From contig NZ_CP053435.1 in the NCBI RefSeq assembly GCF_013127955.1, positions 4,464,001 through 4,528,000 on the forward strand: DNA of 64,000 bases, in the 5' to 3' direction. A program made the position numbers and the translations under genes. The notes under the pieces are model-generated. The model was not told the DNA's origin. It worked only from the letters and a program-made list of their open reading frames with translations, and did not search any database. The stretch comes from Spirosoma taeanense. GTDB taxonomy: Bacteria > Bacteroidota > Bacteroidia > Cytophagales > Spirosomataceae. Each line of letters starts with the position of its first letter. Position 1 is the stretch's first letter. Below are positions 63,661 to 64,000 of this stretch, one piece after another.

Positions 63661-64000
63661 TTATTTGAAAAGCTTCGGCGCCAGCTCCATCAGATAAAGT
63701 CGCCAGTTGACCCAGGTGTGACCACCCTCACTTTCCCGGTACGTATAGGGCATTCCTTGCTGGTCATACAAAGCCCGGAGTTTCGTTACGCTGTCATACA
63801 GGAAATCATCCTTGCCACAGGCAATCCAGTAGAGTTTGGGTTTGGCCTGTTTAAGAGCCTGTATCTGTTTGATGTGTTCCTCTTTGTTATAATTGCGGGC
63901 CATCGGACCATCAAAAAGGCCCATGCTCATGACGCCAATGTAGCCGAACGTAGTGGGGTTGGCGTTGGTAATCTGCTGAGTATGATAGCCGCCCATCGAA
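63661..64000 (-). CDS. Esterase-like alpha/beta hydrolase, C-terminal part (partial)
   Basis: The frame runs off the right edge and ends at 63661. The first visible codons read S-M-G-G-Y-H, so the catalytic Ser of a GxSMGG nucleophile elbow lies at 63997-63999. The Asp is in CGKDDFLYD and the His in SEGGHTWVNWR, which completes the triad. This resembles carbohydrate esterases of the esterase D/xylanase-linked feruloyl esterase kind. Whether it belongs to the transketolase operon cannot be told. Confidence 0.85.
   Translation of the reverse strand, partial: SMGGYHTQQITNANPTTFGYIGVMSMGLFDGPMARNYNKEEHIKQIQALKQAKPKLYWIACGKDDFLYDSVTKLRALYDQQGMPYTYRESEGGHTWVNWRLYLMELAPKLFK

Overview
The window reads as chromosomal DNA of a Cytophagales-type Bacteroidota, most like Spirosoma and relatives. 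The evidence is a SusC/SusD pair, a 7TMR-DISM histidine kinase, lipoprotein signals, a ThuA/PQQ-dehydrogenase/PKD/cytochrome c fusion, sulfatases with CxPSR motifs, TAnnTTTG-type promoter boxes, and start sites without obvious Shine-Dalgarno sequences. This placement rests on family content, not on a marker gene. I saw no tRNA, rRNA, CRISPR array, insertion sequence or phage gene.

Layout. 0-6 kb: the tail of a membrane protein, a serine beta-lactamase-like hydrolase whose catalytic Ser is Thr, a multi-pass membrane protein, a flavin disulfide-reductase relative coupled to a LEA14/WHy-like protein, and a META-domain lipoprotein. 6-17 kb: a carbohydrate locus with an S1 sulfatase, a GH106-type glycosidase, a GH35-type glycosidase, a two-cupin protein, an AraC regulator and a Gfo/Idh/MocA oxidoreductase. 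It ends in a graveyard (17.2-17.7 kb) holding a frameshifted TolB/PD40 tail and the last 12 codons plus terminator of a SusD gene. 17.8-21.1 kb: an unknown protein and a NarL-type response regulator convergent with a 7TMR-DISM kinase. 21.5-34 kb: a run of poorly known envelope genes. These are a secreted protein, a PKD/PPC-like lipoprotein, an OmpA-domain protein with a C-terminal barrel, a lipoprotein, an ORF broken by an in-frame TGA, two membrane proteins (one with a GYF_2 domain), a divergent sigma-like protein overlapping an anti-sigma-like protein, an M48-like secreted peptidase and, convergent, an exported CHAT caspase-like protease.

34-39 kb: a SusC/SusD pair and a small secreted protein. 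39.6-43.5 kb: a PadR regulator with an FtsX/MacB-type permease, then a membrane protein. 43.9-50.4 kb: the 1162-residue ThuA fusion, a lipoprotein, a 65-residue protein and a second sulfatase. 50.7-51.4 kb: ribB.

51.5-63.6 kb is one minus-strand operon of ten genes. In transcription order they are split transketolase (N then C half), two Sde182/DUF1593 nucleoside-hydrolase-like exoproteins, a ribose-type ABC binding protein, a DUF2291 protein, the ABC ATPase, the ABC permease, a glycerol-kinase-like FGGY kinase, and a third Sde182/DUF1593 protein. It looks like a complete release-import-phosphorylate-metabolise pathway for an unidentified sugar or nucleoside, and it is the best candidate here for an undescribed system. 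Two related hairpin repeats sit at the stop codons of two of its genes. A carbohydrate-esterase-like gene runs off the right edge.
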